This document shows, one piece after another, positions 6,510-6,532 of a stretch of DNA of 6,532 nt. A model generated the notes under the pieces. It worked only from the letters and a program-made list of their open reading frames with translations, had not been told where the DNA came from and did no database searches. Location: positions 1 through 6,532 of the forward strand of contig JAUQQI010000210.1 of NCBI GenBank assembly GCA_030549955.1. The letters run 5' to 3'. The position numbers and the translations under genes are program-made. The stretch is from Chloroflexota bacterium (GTDB taxonomy: Bacteria > Chloroflexota > Dehalococcoidia > JAUQQI01). Numbering within the stretch: position 1 is the stretch's first letter; the number at the start of each line of letters is the position of its first letter.

Positions 6510-6532
6510 TAAAATCTGACCGGTAATAACAA
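6510..6532 (+). other. Start of the spacer after rplA
   Basis: Twenty-three non-coding bases remain. They hold no terminator hairpin, so transcription may continue into the usual rplJ-rplL genes or their leader, which lie outside the window. Confidence 0.4.

Noticed and set aside
1..6532. CRISPR array, insertion sequence, integrase or attachment site
   Set aside because: I saw no regularly spaced repeats, transposase-like frame or terminal inverted repeats; the window is core genes in a conserved order.

Overview
The window is GC-rich bacterial chromosome. It carries one long minus-strand gene on the left and, diverging from it, a translation/secretion/transcription cluster on the plus strand: tuf, rpmG, secE, nusG, rplK, rplA. 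I assign it tentatively to a Chloroflexota-like, possibly thermophilic bacterium. The reasons are the EF-Tu sequence, notably the [15 protein letters not shown] stretch after the P-loop and [18 protein letters not shown], and NusG and SecE with extended charged N-termini. This assignment rests on remembered resemblance, not on a search.

Layout. Bases 1-127 hold no supported gene. They contain two mutually exclusive GC-rich hairpins and a short stem-loop directly after the stop of the minus-strand gene. Bases 128-2848 (minus) encode a 906-residue fusion of an N-terminal GNAT acetyltransferase with an ADP-forming acyl-CoA synthetase/ATP-grasp module, a Pat-type protein. Bases 2849-3042 are a divergent regulatory region with a perfect-consensus vegetative promoter (TTGACA, 18-base spacer, TATAAT) reading into tuf. 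Bases 3043-6509 carry EF-Tu, ribosomal protein L33 (only 55 codons), SecE, NusG, L11 and L1. Gaps are 28 bases or less, with a one-base stop/start overlap between rpmG and secE and no internal terminator, so this is probably one operon. The last 23 bases are the start of the spacer to what is normally rplJ-rplL.

How the genes work together. EF-Tu delivers aminoacyl-tRNA. L33, L11 and L1 are 50S proteins, with L11 and L1 at the GTPase-associated centre and the L1 stalk. NusG couples RNA polymerase to antitermination and the ribosome. SecE is the essential small subunit of the SecYEG translocon. The divergent GNAT/acyl-CoA synthetase is an unrelated metabolic or acylation regulator.

The window is mostly ordinary core genome and I see no undescribed system. 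The most notable signal is that tuf, expected to be one of the most expressed genes, uses codons very unlike the genes around it (14 of 28 Ile codons are ATA, GGC used once in 38 Gly codons). Usage seems to return to the local style only in the last 30 or so codons, which suggests imported or gene-converted DNA.
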